The notes: generated by a model from the letters alone, not told the origin. A stretch of DNA of 64,000 bases from Kribbella sp. NBC_01245 (GCF_036226525.1 NZ_CP108487.1:744001-808000); one strand, 5' to 3'. Counted from the first letter of the stretch, positions 54,167 to 63,898 are shown. Program-made: numbers and translations.

Positions 54167-56182
54167 ATGAGCATGGATGACGTACTGCGTCGCCGCTTCA
54201 TCGCGATAGCCACCGATACGTTCGTTGCGAATGCCGTCTATCCACCACTCGACGTCGAGTCGGAAGTCGCTGCGGTCGCTGGTTGGCTCATGGACGAGGC
54301 CTTGCAGGATCGCCGGTTCTCCAACGAGGGATACGAGCCGCTGGCCCGCTGCCCGACGTCCGACCAGATCAAGAAGCTTGTCACCGGCGCCGAGCTCAGC
54401 GCCGGCGACGCGGTGTTCCTCTATGTCACCGGGCACGGCCAGACCGAACAGGGCGTGCACTGGGTCGTCCTGCACGATAGCCAGCCGGGCAGGCTGTCGC
54501 ACCGGTCGTTGAGTACGGCGGATCTGATCAGATGGATCGCGGCGTACACGGATCTCACGCAGGTCGTCGTCATCGTTGACCTCTGCCAGGCGGCGGACGC
54601 TGTTGACGAGCTCCCAGCGGCGCTCCAACGCGATCTGCCGGAAGGATGGTTCGTCCTGTTCACCGCGCCGGCCGGTCGCGATGCCGGCCTCGGAGCCTTC
54701 TCGGGCGAGCTCCAGACGCTGATCGCCGATTACCGGGAGGGCCGGGTCAAGGAGAGCAACAGCCTCGACGAGTACCTCGATGCGTCCCCGTTCATCAGGA
54801 CTCTGAAGCAGCGGATGGCGGTACGGCATCGCCAGAAGATCACCGTCATCAACGAGCCGTACGGGTCGAGTGTCTGTCTGCCGAACCCCAGGTTCGACTC
54901 GGCCCGGGTGACTCCTGTCGCGACCAGCCCGGCCCGCCGCGATCTCGCCGTACTGCAAAGTGCGCTTGACACACATTGGCTGCATCGTGCCCCAGTGACG
55001 TCTGAACAGGGTTCGGTCTTCACTGGCCGGAAGCGGTTGATGAATCGCTTGATCGAGTTCGCCACCGGTGCGCCCGGCTCCCTGATCGTCACGGGCCGGG
55101 CGGGATGCGGGAAGTCCGCCGTACTGGCCCGCTTGGTCACGTGCAGCGATCCGATGTTTCGCGAGCAGTACGCCGACGCGGTGGCCGTGGCCGAGCCGGT
55201 TCCCCCGATCGACTCGGTCGACGTCGCCATCCTCGCGACCGGCAAGACCCAGAACCAGATCGCCCGTCAGCTCGCCGAATCCCTCGGCGCGGCGGCACCT
55301 CCGGGCAATACCCTCGACGACTGGATCACCGCGATCCTGAGCGAGCTGTCTCGCCGTGATGAGCCGCCAACGGTCGTCATCGACGGACTCGACGAGGCAA
55401 GTGATCCGACCGCGGTCGCGCTGGCCCTGCTCGAGCGGCTCAACCCGCCACGGGCTCGGGGCATGCGGCTGTTGATAGGTGTCAGGTCATCCGGATCCGG
55501 GGCGGCCGAGGTTCCTGGCGGTCGCCAGTTGGCCGACGTACTCGTCGCTGCTCTGGCCGCGGACCGGCTGCGAGTCGACGCGGACGAGTTCTGGGAACAC
55601 GAGGATCTCGCGAGCTATGCCGCCCAGTTGCTGGCTCGAGGCAGTACGCCCAGCAATGAGCAAGTCCAGCTGGCCGACCGGATCGCGGCCCAGGCGGAAC
55701 GGTCGTATCTGCTCTGCGGACTGGCGGCCCGTCACCTGACGGACACGCCGCCTGGCGGGGTCGACGACGAGCGGTTGCGCGAGGTTCTCGGGACCGGGAT
55801 CAACCAACTGGTGTTCGACGATCTGCAGACCTCGATCGCCGACATACGCGCCAGGGAGAAGGTCTGGCGGCTCTTGCGGGTGGCGGCACTCACCTTCGGA
55901 CGTGGCGTTCCCTGGCGCGATGTCTGGCCTGCGGCCGCGTCCGCCGTCGATGGGTCGGAGGTGATCGATTCGAGCGATGTCCAGTGGCTACTCGCTCATC
56001 GGGTAAGTGGCTATCTCATCCGCGACGTGGAGGACGGCGCTGTCGTCTACCGGCTGTTCCACGACGAGCTGAGAGAGGCGCTGGCCGCGGGGCGAGTGGG
56101 AGCGTCCAGTCGGGAGGATGCCCAGAGAGCCATTACGCATGCCCTGCTGGCAATGTCCGGGTGGAATGGGAGGCTGCGATGA
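54167..56182 (+). CDS. Caspase-like protease fused to STAND-type NTPase
   Basis: A 671-residue protein. Residues about 9-240 form a C14 caspase-like domain. The catalytic His is His90 in FLYVTGHGQTEQG and Cys140 in VVIVDLCQAADA, so the dyad is intact. Residues about 280-560 form a P-loop NTPase, with Walker A GRAGCGKS (310-317) and Walker B VVIDGLDE (403-410). A helical winged region follows (LREVLGTGINQLVFDDLQTS, then YRLFHDELREALAAGRVG), which in relatives continues straight into WD40 repeats. Here the chain stops at GWNGRLR, and the sensor is a separate gene overlapping by ATGA. GAGG precedes the start. Likely a nucleotide-gated protease in a conflict or programmed-death response. Confidence 0.85.
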   Translation: MSMDDVLRRRFIAIATDTFVANAVYPPLDVESEVAAVAGWLMDEALQDRRFSNEGYEPLARCPTSDQIKKLVTGAELSAGDAVFLYVTGHGQTEQGVHWVVLHDSQPGRLSHRSLSTADLIRWIAAYTDLTQVVVIVDLCQAADAVDELPAALQRDLPEGWFVLFTAPAGRDAGLGAFSGELQTLIADYREGRVKESNSLDEYLDASPFIRTLKQRMAVRHRQKITVINEPYGSSVCLPNPRFDSARVTPVATSPARRDLAVLQSALDTHWLHRAPVTSEQGSVFTGRKRLMNRLIEFATGAPGSLIVTGRAGCGKSAVLARLVTCSDPMFREQYADAVAVAEPVPPIDSVDVAILATGKTQNQIARQLAESLGAAAPPGNTLDDWITAILSELSRRDEPPTVVIDGLDEASDPTAVALALLERLNPPRARGMRLLIGVRSSGSGAAEVPGGRQLADVLVAALAADRLRVDADEFWEHEDLASYAAQLLARGSTPSNEQVQLADRIAAQAERSYLLCGLAARHLTDTPPGGVDDERLREVLGTGINQLVFDDLQTSIADIRAREKVWRLLRVAALTFGRGVPWRDVWPAAASAVDGSEVIDSSDVQWLLAHRVSGYLIRDVEDGAVVYRLFHDELREALAAGRVGASSREDAQRAITHALLAMSGWNGRLR

Positions 56183-58416
56183 CCGAGGTGCCGCCGTACG
56201 TGCGTAGACACCTGGCCAGCCACGCAGCAGAAGCCGGAATGCTGGAGGAGATCCTGGATCCGGAGAAGCTCCCGTACCTCGATCCGGTCCGCGTGGCCGA
56301 GCTACTGCGGTTGACACAACCTCCGTCGTACTCCGAGCTGTGGCAAGTCCTGGGCGCTTGGCGATCCGTACGACATCGCCTGTCCTGGGAGGATCCGCGC
56401 GGCAACGCGGCCGCGCTCGACGCCGCGCTGCTCGCCAACGGCATGGTGCCTCCGACCAGGAGCGGACCAGGACTGACCTGGCGGCCACGCTGGTCCACCT
56501 GGATGACCGGCGGCACCGTCGTCAGTTCCCCGATCGGCCCTGGCGAGGGAGGGCGACCGACTGCGGCCTTCGGATTCATGGCCGGTCGTGTGGTCCTGGC
56601 AGTCGGCGAAGTCAGCGGCGACGTGTCGCTGTGGGAGGCGTCAACGGGACAGGTCCTGGGTGAGCCGCTGCGCAGCCCAGCCGAGCTTGGCGCAGTGGCG
56701 ATGCGTGGAGCAACGCTCGCCGTCATCAGCCGCGGGGGTCGACTGACGATTTGGGACGCCACCACGCGGGCGCGACTGCACGATCTCACGCTCGATGGCG
56801 GCCCCTTCCGAAGTATCGCGATCGCGGAGTGGCGGGGCCGGTACGTCGTTGCCGCCGCAGGTGGGACGGGCCTGTTGTCTTTGCATTGGGCGGATTCGGG
56901 CCTTTCGGCGATGGGATCGATCCAATCGCCGGGGGAAGTGCGCTCGGTCGCTCTCGCGGAGACCTCGCTCGGGTTGATCGCAGCTCTTGGGCACGGGCAT
57001 AGCCAGGCGATCGTGACGCTCTGGAACCTCGACGCCCCGGAGCCGAGGCTCCCTGAGGTCTACGCCGGCGGCGAGGTCAACGCCGTGGACCTGCTCGAGG
57101 TCGCGGATCACGAGATCCTGGTCGCCATCGGCACCGAGGCTGGGTTGGCCAGTGTCTGGGAGTTCGGCACGAGGCGCAGGTTGTGCGGCCAGCCTTGGCG
57201 GTACGACGCCGAGGTGCGCGCCGTCGCTCTCGGGCTGGTGGAGGGGACGCCCACGCTTGCGGCGGGCGACATGCACGGAACGGTTCACCTAGGCCCAGTC
57301 GGCCCAGCGGCCGCGGGCACACACCTACCGCACCCGGACGCGATCACCTCGATCGAGTTCGGACCTGTCGACGGGCGGACCATGCTGGCTTCCGCTTGCC
57401 TGGACGGCAACACCCGGCTTTGGGACCCCGTCCAGCCGTCCGCCGCGCGGGTCCCGGCGGAGGGGCATGCTGGGTCGATCGTACTCGTGCAAAGGACCCC
57501 CACCGGGGTGCCGGATGTTGTCACAGGCAACGATCTGGCAGTCGTGCAGTGGTGGTCCGGTGCTGAAGGTCGCCTGCTGGGGGAATTCGCCGTTGCCCGT
57601 CAAGCGCCGGTGAGGACGGTGAAGCAGTCCCGGAATCCGGTCGCGGACGTTGCGGCCGGCTACGTTGACGACCGGCTGATCGCGCTCACGTCGTACCAGG
57701 GGACTGTTGAGCTCCTGGAGTTCGACGATCCGTCCTCCGAACCACCCCGCGTGCTGCACCAGTACCCGGCGAAGGATCGACGCTGGCGACCGGTGACGCT
57801 GTACGTCGGTGCCGGCCGCGCGTTGTTCACCGCCCAGGAAGACTGGTCGAGTCCGGTCCGGGTGTACGACGCCTTCACCGGCCGGCCGGCCACACGACAG
57901 CACGCTGTGCCTGATGGCTCGACCGTTCGCGGGTTCCATCACGGTCTCGGGCGCTTGTGGCTCGCCGTCACCGAGGACGACCAACTTCTGCGATTGATCG
58001 AGGTGGGGCGTCGCGTTCGGCAACTCGGCAGACCGATCCGAACCCAGTCCTGGAACGTCGCCGTCGCGTTGGGTGTGCTCGAGGGTGACGACGTACTCGC
58101 TGTGCTCACGCCCGGGCTGCTGCGATTTTGCGATGCGAAGTCTGGAACGGACCGGATACCTCCCGTCGAGACATCCCTCACCTGCTGGGGAGTGAAGTTC
58201 GCGCGACTGGGGGAACGCGACCTCGTACTCACGGGTCACCACTCCACTATTCGGGTCTGGAACCCGTATACCGGCCGCATGCTCACGAAACTGGCGTTCG
58301 GCACCCCCATCGAGAGCATGGCGGTGTCTTCCGCAGCCGACGGTTCGCTCACCGTGGCAGTCGGCGGCCCAGGCCTTCTGCTGACGAACCTGCGCGAGCC
58401 GCAACCACCGCTGTGA
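56179..58416 (+). CDS. WD40-repeat sensor protein with NTPase-linker start
   Basis: A 745-residue protein. The first 90 residues (PPYVRRHLASHAAEAGMLEE, LDPVRVAELLRLTQPPSYSE) match the helical linker that usually joins the NTPase to WD40 repeats in single-chain actinobacterial caspase-NTPase proteins. About 14 degenerate WD40 blades follow (GDVSLWEASTGQ, GRLTIWDATTRARL, AIVTLWNLDAPE, GLASVWEFGTRRRL, GNTRLWDPVQ, TIRVWNPYTGRML), enough for two propellers. ATG 56179 overlaps the upstream TGA and has GGGAGG at good spacing, so it is translationally coupled. It is probably the ligand-sensing arm that restrains the NTPase-protease. Confidence 0.85.
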   Translation: MTEVPPYVRRHLASHAAEAGMLEEILDPEKLPYLDPVRVAELLRLTQPPSYSELWQVLGAWRSVRHRLSWEDPRGNAAALDAALLANGMVPPTRSGPGLTWRPRWSTWMTGGTVVSSPIGPGEGGRPTAAFGFMAGRVVLAVGEVSGDVSLWEASTGQVLGEPLRSPAELGAVAMRGATLAVISRGGRLTIWDATTRARLHDLTLDGGPFRSIAIAEWRGRYVVAAAGGTGLLSLHWADSGLSAMGSIQSPGEVRSVALAETSLGLIAALGHGHSQAIVTLWNLDAPEPRLPEVYAGGEVNAVDLLEVADHEILVAIGTEAGLASVWEFGTRRRLCGQPWRYDAEVRAVALGLVEGTPTLAAGDMHGTVHLGPVGPAAAGTHLPHPDAITSIEFGPVDGRTMLASACLDGNTRLWDPVQPSAARVPAEGHAGSIVLVQRTPTGVPDVVTGNDLAVVQWWSGAEGRLLGEFAVARQAPVRTVKQSRNPVADVAAGYVDDRLIALTSYQGTVELLEFDDPSSEPPRVLHQYPAKDRRWRPVTLYVGAGRALFTAQEDWSSPVRVYDAFTGRPATRQHAVPDGSTVRGFHHGLGRLWLAVTEDDQLLRLIEVGRRVRQLGRPIRTQSWNVAVALGVLEGDDVLAVLTPGLLRFCDAKSGTDRIPPVETSLTCWGVKFARLGERDLVLTGHHSTIRVWNPYTGRMLTKLAFGTPIESMAVSSAADGSLTVAVGGPGLLLTNLREPQPPL

Positions 58417-58432
58417 TCCTGGGCTCCTCTGG

Positions 58433-59911
58433 TCAGGAGTCCCAGATCGGGCCGAGGGCTGGGATGCCCAAACGCTCCATCCCGTGTACGACCGACCACG
58501 TGACCTTCTTGTTCGACACGCAGATCACGGCCTCCGCGTTGGAGGACGAGTACGCCGAGTAGGCCAGCTTCACCATGTCGGGTTTGCCGTGCGCGTCGGT
58601 GTCCCAGATGAGGGTGTCGGGTTGGGCGGCCAGGATTTCGTCGACCAGTTCCTGCCCGTACGTCTTCACCGGGTCACGCGTTACCCACACCAGCTTGTAC
58701 GGCACCCGGGCCGCGAGGACATGCGCGAGGACGGGCCCGATCCCGCTTCCGGTGACTACGTAGACCACTCGGCGGAAGACCGTGCCGTAGTTCGCCATCC
58801 CGGCGGTCGCGACGCCCCGTACCCAGACGTGTGACGGTGGGTTGTCGATGAAGTCCCCGGTCCAATCGCCGGCCCGGGACACCGCCATCCGGAACCCTGG
58901 TGCACCCGGCGTCGGGATCACCGCGAAGCTGTGCCACTGCCGCAGCGGATGCCGCGAGATCGACCGCGTGGACCCGGCCATCGGCCTACCACGACCACCC
59001 CGCACCAGCGCGACATGCGACGACGGCCGCACGACGTCGATCGGGATTCGGCGCAGCAGCATCCACGGCACCAACGAGCTGAGCGTCGTGAGCACCAGCA
59101 CCCACACCGTCGGCGTACCGGCCAGTGCCGTCGGCAGGGACTCGGCGCCGCGCCGCTCGTCCACGAGCAGCACCGCGCCGATCCAGAACAGCACCGACAG
59201 CCCCCACCCTCCGAACCGGTGAACCCGCTCGAACAGGTCGTGCCGCGTGGCCCGGAACCCTGGCCGGGCAGTCATCACGATCGCCAGTAGCAAGAGCGTC
59301 TGCACGTAGTACACGAGCAGCAACCCCAAGCCCACCTCGCCGGTCGCGACGACGGTCAGCCCCAGAAACCACAACGTCCCGCACACGGCGCCACCCACAT
59401 GCAGCCCACCCAGGTGGTACCCCTTCGCCAACGTCCATCGCAGCCGCAGCGGCCACGACTTGGGCACCTTCATCACCGCCCGGGAAAGCCAATTCACGAA
59501 GAACTGCTGCCGCACCAGAATTCCCAAGGCGAAATTCACCTGAGTCACCAGCGCGACATTTACCACCTCGAGCCACCAGTGATTTCCCAGTCCCCACCCG
59601 AAGATCACCAGGTTGACCATCAACACGAGCAAAGCCAACCGATTGCTCTGCATCAACCGCGGATGTTTCAAAACCCGCCGCCGCCAAGGCAGCGCCTCCG
59701 GCAACACCACATCCGGCAACCCGGGGTCCCACCGAATCTCCGGCAATCCCTGCGCCGCTTCGACAGTCCTCGCGGCCCGCGTGCCAACCCCACCCGCAGC
59801 CTGCGCCCGCGCCAGCCGTTCAGCCGGCCGCCCGTCATGCCCCAACTTCCGACTCGCCTGGCATTCCACCCCGCCGCGCCCAGCCAACGACGACACCCGC
59901 ACCGCACCCAT
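58433..59911 (-). CDS. Membrane-bound FNR/ferric-reductase-like oxidoreductase
   Basis: A 492-residue protein. About six membrane helices lie in residues 95-300 (LALLVLMVNLVIFGWGLGNH, GLLLVYYVQTLLLLAIVMTA, LSVLFWIGAVLLV, VWVLVLTTLSSLVPWMLL). Histidines on the helices could ligate haem (KGYHLGGLHVGG). The C-terminal part is a ferredoxin-reductase-like module (HSFAVIPTPGAPGFRMAVSR, VVYVVTGSGIGPVLAHVLA with the GSGIGP nucleotide site). It would pass electrons across the membrane from NAD(P)H. ATG 59911 with GGGGGA upstream is preferred to a start at 59938. It ends convergently with the WD40 gene. Function beyond electron transfer is unknown. Confidence 0.7.
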   Translation of the reverse strand: MGAVRVSSLAGRGGVECQASRKLGHDGRPAERLARAQAAGGVGTRAARTVEAAQGLPEIRWDPGLPDVVLPEALPWRRRVLKHPRLMQSNRLALLVLMVNLVIFGWGLGNHWWLEVVNVALVTQVNFALGILVRQQFFVNWLSRAVMKVPKSWPLRLRWTLAKGYHLGGLHVGGAVCGTLWFLGLTVVATGEVGLGLLLVYYVQTLLLLAIVMTARPGFRATRHDLFERVHRFGGWGLSVLFWIGAVLLVDERRGAESLPTALAGTPTVWVLVLTTLSSLVPWMLLRRIPIDVVRPSSHVALVRGGRGRPMAGSTRSISRHPLRQWHSFAVIPTPGAPGFRMAVSRAGDWTGDFIDNPPSHVWVRGVATAGMANYGTVFRRVVYVVTGSGIGPVLAHVLAARVPYKLVWVTRDPVKTYGQELVDEILAAQPDTLIWDTDAHGKPDMVKLAYSAYSSSNAEAVICVSNKKVTWSVVHGMERLGIPALGPIWDS

Positions 59912-60233
59912 GAAATTCCCCCAGAATTTCCGAACCACCCGAAATTCGCCGCATTCATCGAATCCCCACCCGATGACCCACTCCGGCGCCGAGCCTCAAT
60001 CAACCCGGTAATGCAGGTAGAGACGCCCCTTCACCCATTCGAGTTCGCCCCCACCCCTGTGTCGAACCCCACTGCAACCAAACCTTCACAATCCACTCCA
60101 GCCACCAGCCCCAAACCCGCTGGGCCGCGGCGGACGTACTGTGGGGCCCAAGATGTGCTTTGGCGGACGAACTCAGCCAGGCGGCTGAGGGCGCCCGGGT
60201 ATTCCGCGACCGACCGACGATTGGTGGGGGCGT
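59912..60233. other. Divergent intergenic region
   Basis: 322 bp between the leftward oxidoreductase and the rightward flavin-binding protein. It presumably holds both promoters. I see no clear repeat, operator or small gene in it. Confidence 0.4.
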
Positions 60234-60713
60234 ATGGCTGATGCGCTGGCAGAGTTGCAGGATCGGACCTTCAGTCGCGCGACCGCGGCGACTGCCAAGA
60301 GCTATCCGCCGGAGCGTCGACTGACTGCCGAGCAGCTGACGAGTTACCTGAGCCGTCGCGAGTACGCGGTGATCGGTTCGACTCGGCCGGACGGTCGGCC
60401 GCATGCGTCGATGTCGATGTACATCAGGAGTGGCAGCGCGTTCTGGCTGCCGACGATGGCGGGGTCGGTCCGCGCCATCAATCTGCGGACGCAACCGTGG
60501 CTGACTCTTGTCGTCGCCGAGAACGATGACGACACCCACATCGCGGTCATCGCCGAAGGTCCGGCCGAGGTCGTCCCGCTGGATGACTTGCCCGGCGACG
60601 TACGCGCGGTCGTCGATCGGCAGTACGCGTACGTCTGGAAGTGGGTCGACGCCTGGATCTGGGTCAAGACCGAGCGGGTGCTGTCGTACGCAGCCGAAGC
60701 CGCCCAACCCTAG
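60234..60713 (+). CDS. PNPOx-like split-barrel flavin/F420-binding protein
   Basis: A 159-residue protein of the pyridoxamine-phosphate-oxidase-like split barrel. LTSYLSRREYAVIGSTRPDG, RPHASMSMYIRSGSAFWLPT and SVRAINLRTQPWLTLVVAEN are the core strands that bind FMN, F420 or a haem-related ligand. ATGGCTGATG start after TGGGGGCGT. It probably reduces or binds a small molecule, and the cofactor cannot be fixed by eye. Confidence 0.8.
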   Translation: MADALAELQDRTFSRATAATAKSYPPERRLTAEQLTSYLSRREYAVIGSTRPDGRPHASMSMYIRSGSAFWLPTMAGSVRAINLRTQPWLTLVVAENDDDTHIAVIAEGPAEVVPLDDLPGDVRAVVDRQYAYVWKWVDAWIWVKTERVLSYAAEAAQP

Positions 60714-60801
60714 AACCCCTCGCCGCTCCAAAGGACCAGTGGCCCTCGCCGTCGGTAATTTGGCCTTGTTCTGTGAGGCTATCCGTTAAGGGGCGGGCGA
60801 C

Positions 60802-61773
60802 ATGGACATCAACAGGCGAAGGGCATTAGGGCTCGGGGCAGGCGTGGCGGCGGTCCTGACAGGTGGAGCAGCGCAAGCGGCGCAGGCTCAAGCGCAGGCG
60901 GGCGCGCCATCCGATGAGGCGCTGGCGAGATCGCTCGGTCTGCGCAGCCGGTACGCACAGGTGAACGGCGTCCGGCTGCATTACGTGACGGGCGGTTCGG
61001 GGGAGCCACTAGTGCTGGTTCCGGGCTGGCCGCAGACCTGGTGGGCGTGGCACAAAGTGCTGCCGGCGTTGGCCGAGCGCTATCAGGTGATCGCGCTCGA
61101 CATGCGCGGTATGGGCGGCTCGGCCAAACCGGCCGGCGGGTACGACAAGAAGACGATGGCAAGGGACATCTTCGAACTGACCCGGCACCTCGGCTTCGGC
61201 AAGGTGAACATCGCCGGCCACGACATCGGTTCGATGGTGGCGCACAGCTTTGCCGTCAACCACGCCGCGGCGACGGACAAGGTCGTGCTGATGGACGTCG
61301 GCCACCCTGATCCGAGCCTGTACGACATCCCGTTGCTTCCGCGGCCGCACGAGGGGCTCAACCTCTGGTGGTTCGCCTTCAACCAGGTACAGGGACTGCC
61401 CGAACAACTCGTGGCGGGGCGTTCGCGTTTCCTGGTGGATCACCTGTTCGACACGATCCTGATGGACCCGGCCTCGATCGGTGAGCGGGACCGCCGGATC
61501 TACGCGCAGGCGTACGCCAAGCCCGACGCGATCCGTGCCGGGAACGCCTGGTACCAGGCCTTCCATACCGATATCGCCGACTTCGCGACGTACGGCAAGA
61601 TCACCGCGCCGCTGCTCGGTCTGGCGTCGGAGTACAGCTACGACTTCATGCAGTACGTCTGGGCCGGGCAGGGCACCGACGTGCGAGTCCAGAAGGTGCC
61701 GAACACCGCGCATTTCCTCGCCGAGGAGAATCCCACCGCCGTCCTCTCGGCCCTCACCACCTTCCTCGGCTGA
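60802..61773 (+). CDS. Exported epoxide-hydrolase-like alpha/beta hydrolase (Tat)
   Basis: A 323-residue hydrolase. MDINRRRALGLGAGVAAVLT is a twin-arginine signal. VPGWPQTWWAWHKVLPALAE is the HGxPxxx-like oxyanion region of epoxide hydrolases and haloalkane dehalogenases. KVNIAGHDIGSMVAHSFAVN has Asp as nucleophile. PNTAHFLAEENPTAV holds the catalytic His. The Asp nucleophile argues against a plain esterase. AAGGGGCGGG precedes the start. It stands alone ahead of the ligase gene. Confidence 0.82.
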   Translation: MDINRRRALGLGAGVAAVLTGGAAQAAQAQAQAGAPSDEALARSLGLRSRYAQVNGVRLHYVTGGSGEPLVLVPGWPQTWWAWHKVLPALAERYQVIALDMRGMGGSAKPAGGYDKKTMARDIFELTRHLGFGKVNIAGHDIGSMVAHSFAVNHAAATDKVVLMDVGHPDPSLYDIPLLPRPHEGLNLWWFAFNQVQGLPEQLVAGRSRFLVDHLFDTILMDPASIGERDRRIYAQAYAKPDAIRAGNAWYQAFHTDIADFATYGKITAPLLGLASEYSYDFMQYVWAGQGTDVRVQKVPNTAHFLAEENPTAVLSALTTFLG

Positions 61774-61845
61774 GCTTCAGCATCGTGTATGCCGAGGCGG
61801 GCGCGGTAGCGGATTTTGTCGGAGGTGACCGGTAGCGTTCTCGTC

Positions 61846-63840
61846 GTGGACGTTGGGAAACGCATTCAGGAGCTCGCTGACCAGATCGTGCTGCTGCGCG
61901 ACGCCTACTACCAGGGTGCGCCGGCGGTGGCGGACGCGGAGTACGACACGATCGAGGACGAGCTGCGCACGCTGATCGAGTCGAACCCGGAGCTGGCGCC
62001 GGATCCGAACCCGTTGGACCAGGTCGGTGCGCCTGCAGTGCTGCATGCGCCGGTCCGGCACTCGCGGCCGATGCTCTCGCTGGAAAAGGCGACCCGCCCG
62101 GAGCAGGTCGAGGCGTTCTTCAACCGCTTCCCGGGCCGGTCTGTTGTCGTCATGCCGAAGCTGGACGGGCTTTCCCTGGCACTGGTCTACGAGAACGGTC
62201 AGCTGGCGCGGGCTATCACGCGTGGCGACGGGACGACCGGTGACGACGTGACCCCGCTGGTGCGGGCGTTGGCCGACGGCGTACCGACCAGAGTCGACGC
62301 GCCGGGCCGCGTCGAGGTTCGGGGTGAGGCGGTCATGTTGCGCTCCACCTTCGCCGCCTACAACGCCAACCACCCGGACAGGCCGCTGATCAACCCACGC
62401 AACGCCGCCGCCGGCACCCTGCGCGCGAAGGATCCGGCCACGGTCGCCGAGCGCCGCCTGCAGTTCCTCGCGTTCGACCTCCACACCGATCCCGACAGCA
62501 CGGACTCCGACCTGGACCGGGCGTTGCAGGCCCTCGGGTTCACGGCCGCCGACATGCAGCACTGCGATGACGCGGCCGCGGCGCAGGCTGTGATCACCAC
62601 GATCGAGAAGCAGCGCAACGACTTGGACTACGACCTCGACGGCGCCGTGCTGCGACTGGCCGATCGCGGCGCCTTCGCCGCGGCCGGGACCCGTTCGAGC
62701 TCGCCGCGCGGCGCACTGGCGTTCAAGTTCGCCGCGGAGGAGAAGACCACCGTGCTGGCCGACGTCGTCTGGGATGTCGGGAAGACGGGCAAGATCGCCC
62801 CGGTCGCGTGGCTTGAGCCGGTCTTCGTCGGCGGTACGACGGTCACGCGCGCCACGTTGGCCAATCAGGAGGTGATCCGGGCCCGCGGTATCAAGATCGG
62901 CGACACGGTTCTGGTGCGTCGAGCCGGTGACGTGATCCCGTTCGTCGCCGGAGTGCTCGACGCGTCCCGGCGTACCGGCGCGGAGCGCGACATCGTGCCG
63001 CCCACCACCTGTCCGTCCTGCGCGCAGCCGTTGACCGAGCAAGGCAACAGCCGAGAGTTGTTCTGCACCAACGTCGCCTGCCCGGCCCAGACCGTACGAC
63101 GGCTGATCCATTGGGCCTCCCGGGCAGCGGCCGACATCGACGCGATCGGCGGGGTGTGGATCGAGCGCCTGGCCGAAGCGGGGATCCTCGAGCACCCGTC
63201 GGACTTCTACCGCCTGACCAAAGAGAGACTGTTCGAGTTCGACCGCATCGGCGAGATCTCCGCCACCCGGATGATCGAGTCGATCGACAACAGCCGCCAG
63301 GTCGGCCTCCGTCGCGCCCTGATCGGACTCGCCATCCCGATGGCCTCGGAAGGCACCGCAGCGCGCCTTTGCCGCGCGGGCTTCGGTTCCTTGGAAGAGG
63401 TCGCCGAAGCGGGCGAGGATGGGCTTGTCGCCGTGGACGACATCGGACCGAAGGTCGCCGCCTCGCTCGTCGAGCACCTGGCCCGCCTCCGACCCGAACT
63501 CGAACGCCTTCGCGAAGCCGGGGTATCACTCGACGTCCTCGAGGAAGACCTCCCACCCGTCGTCGCCGCGGGTGCCCCTCTGGCCGGCAAAACGGTCGTC
63601 GTCACCGGCGCGATCAGCGACCCTCGTTCCGGCGAAAAGGTCGCCCGGCCGGCTTTCCAGCGTCTTTGTGAGAACGCCGGAGCCACCATCGCCTCGTCAG
63701 TCTCAGCCAGCACCGACCTCCTCATCACCGGTGCCGACGTCGGCGCCTCCAAACTCACCAAGGCCGAAAAACTTGGCGTCGGAGTCGTCGACCAAGCCGA
63801 AATCTGGCGCCAACTCTCCGCCGCAGGCATCACCCTCTGA
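61846..63840 (+). CDS. ligA: NAD+-dependent DNA ligase, divergent LigA
   Basis: A 664-residue ligase. The Ia region (KRIQELADQIVLLRDAYYQG) binds NMN. MPKLDGLSLALVYENG contains the adenylated Lys of KxDG. RNAAAGTLRAKDPATVAERR, then VWDVGKTGKIAPVA and VFVGGTTVTRATLANQEVI are motifs IIIa-V and the OB fold. CPSCAQPL with CTNVACPAQ is the zinc finger. The HhH region and a BRCT domain (VVVTGAISDPRSGEKVARPA) end the chain. Several positions differ from the housekeeping enzyme (GDDVT for GEDVT, an atypical BRCT), so it may be a second paralogue. Starts at 61816 (TTG) and 61825 (GTG) are alternatives. Confidence 0.85.
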   Translation: MDVGKRIQELADQIVLLRDAYYQGAPAVADAEYDTIEDELRTLIESNPELAPDPNPLDQVGAPAVLHAPVRHSRPMLSLEKATRPEQVEAFFNRFPGRSVVVMPKLDGLSLALVYENGQLARAITRGDGTTGDDVTPLVRALADGVPTRVDAPGRVEVRGEAVMLRSTFAAYNANHPDRPLINPRNAAAGTLRAKDPATVAERRLQFLAFDLHTDPDSTDSDLDRALQALGFTAADMQHCDDAAAAQAVITTIEKQRNDLDYDLDGAVLRLADRGAFAAAGTRSSSPRGALAFKFAAEEKTTVLADVVWDVGKTGKIAPVAWLEPVFVGGTTVTRATLANQEVIRARGIKIGDTVLVRRAGDVIPFVAGVLDASRRTGAERDIVPPTTCPSCAQPLTEQGNSRELFCTNVACPAQTVRRLIHWASRAAADIDAIGGVWIERLAEAGILEHPSDFYRLTKERLFEFDRIGEISATRMIESIDNSRQVGLRRALIGLAIPMASEGTAARLCRAGFGSLEEVAEAGEDGLVAVDDIGPKVAASLVEHLARLRPELERLREAGVSLDVLEEDLPPVVAAGAPLAGKTVVVTGAISDPRSGEKVARPAFQRLCENAGATIASSVSASTDLLITGADVGASKLTKAEKLGVGVVDQAEIWRQLSAAGITL

Positions 63841-63898
63841 CACCGGCGTGCGCCGCGAGCGAGAGTCGCCGCGGCCAGGGCGAGGGCGGAGATGAGGC

